From positions 1 to 6,371 of the forward strand of contig JAITJA010000128.1 of assembly GCA_031279175.1 (NCBI GenBank): DNA of 6,371 nucleotides. The letters are read 5' to 3'. Origin of the DNA: Odoribacteraceae bacterium (GTDB lineage Bacteria; Bacteroidota; Bacteroidia; Bacteroidales; Marinifilaceae). This document shows positions 6,326 to 6,371 of the stretch, one piece after another (the stretch's first letter is position 1; the number at the start of each line of letters is the position of its first letter). The position numbers were made by a program, and so were the translations under genes. The notes beneath the pieces are model-generated. The model was not told where the DNA came from and made no database searches. It saw nothing but the letters and a program-made list of their open reading frames with translations.

Positions 6326-6357
6326 TTGCTTTTAACAATTTTCCAAGACTATATTTG
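6326..6357 (+). promoter_or_regulatory. Bacteroidota-type promoter pointing off the right edge
   Basis: TATATTTG at 6350-6357 is an exact TAnnTTTG match. TTG at 6326-6328 lies 21 bp upstream in AT-rich DNA. Transcription would start near 6364 and run out of the window, implying a plus-strand gene just beyond position 6371, divergent from the aminotransferase. Confidence 0.6.
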
Positions 6358-6371
6358 CGGAATCAAAAGCA

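Larger units (their letters stand above)
6030..6371. other. Divergent intergenic region, no gene seen
   Basis: About 340 nt with no convincing coding sequence. It holds the aminotransferase leader with a 9-bp direct repeat (TCTCGTGCT at 6054-6062 and 6067-6075), one promoter facing each way, and GC-rich inverted repeats in the middle. CTCGTC at 6156-6161 pairs with GACGAG at 6168-6173. CTCCCGT at 6189-6195 can pair with ACGGGGAG at 6205-6212 with one bulged G, and CTCCCC at 6180-6185 could compete for the same partner. No T-tract follows them, so they do not look like terminators. Confidence 0.6.

Overview
The window most likely comes from a chromosome of the phylum Bacteroidota, probably Bacteroidales, with fairly GC-rich genes and AT-rich gaps. 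Three things support this. The MiaA has the form familiar from Bacteroides relatives, with a GGSMLYIDAVCRGID segment. The gene before it is a pRiA4b ORF-3-like protein with a long acidic tail. The gaps carry exact matches to the Bacteroidota sigma factor -7 box (TAnnTTTG). The genus cannot be fixed from the sequence.

Layout from left to right. Positions 1-84 hold a degenerate 21-bp tandem repeat that may continue beyond the left edge, followed by a T-rich leader with a possible promoter. Three plus-strand genes follow. Two are tandem paralogues of 425 and 419 residues, 8 nt apart, from a family I do not recognise. The third, 71 nt further on, is a RimI-like GNAT acetyltransferase. Its 3' end overlaps the 3' end of miaA, on the other strand, by 65 bp.

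The right half is read on the minus strand. An alanine-glyoxylate-type (class V) PLP aminotransferase comes first in transcription order and ends in a clear intrinsic terminator. The promoter of the next unit is built into that terminator. That unit is a two-gene operon: the pRiA4b ORF-3-like acidic protein, then miaA 2 nt later. The rightmost 340 nt are a divergent intergenic region with a minus-strand promoter for the aminotransferase and a plus-strand promoter pointing off the right edge.

The genes do not form one obvious pathway. miaA is tRNA-modification housekeeping and the aminotransferase is general metabolism. The uncharacterised part is the paralogue pair, possibly co-transcribed with the acetyltransferase. 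No tRNA, rRNA, CRISPR array, transposase or phage gene was seen. The paralogue pair is the best candidate for something undescribed, but the sequence alone does not show that it is a system with a defined function.
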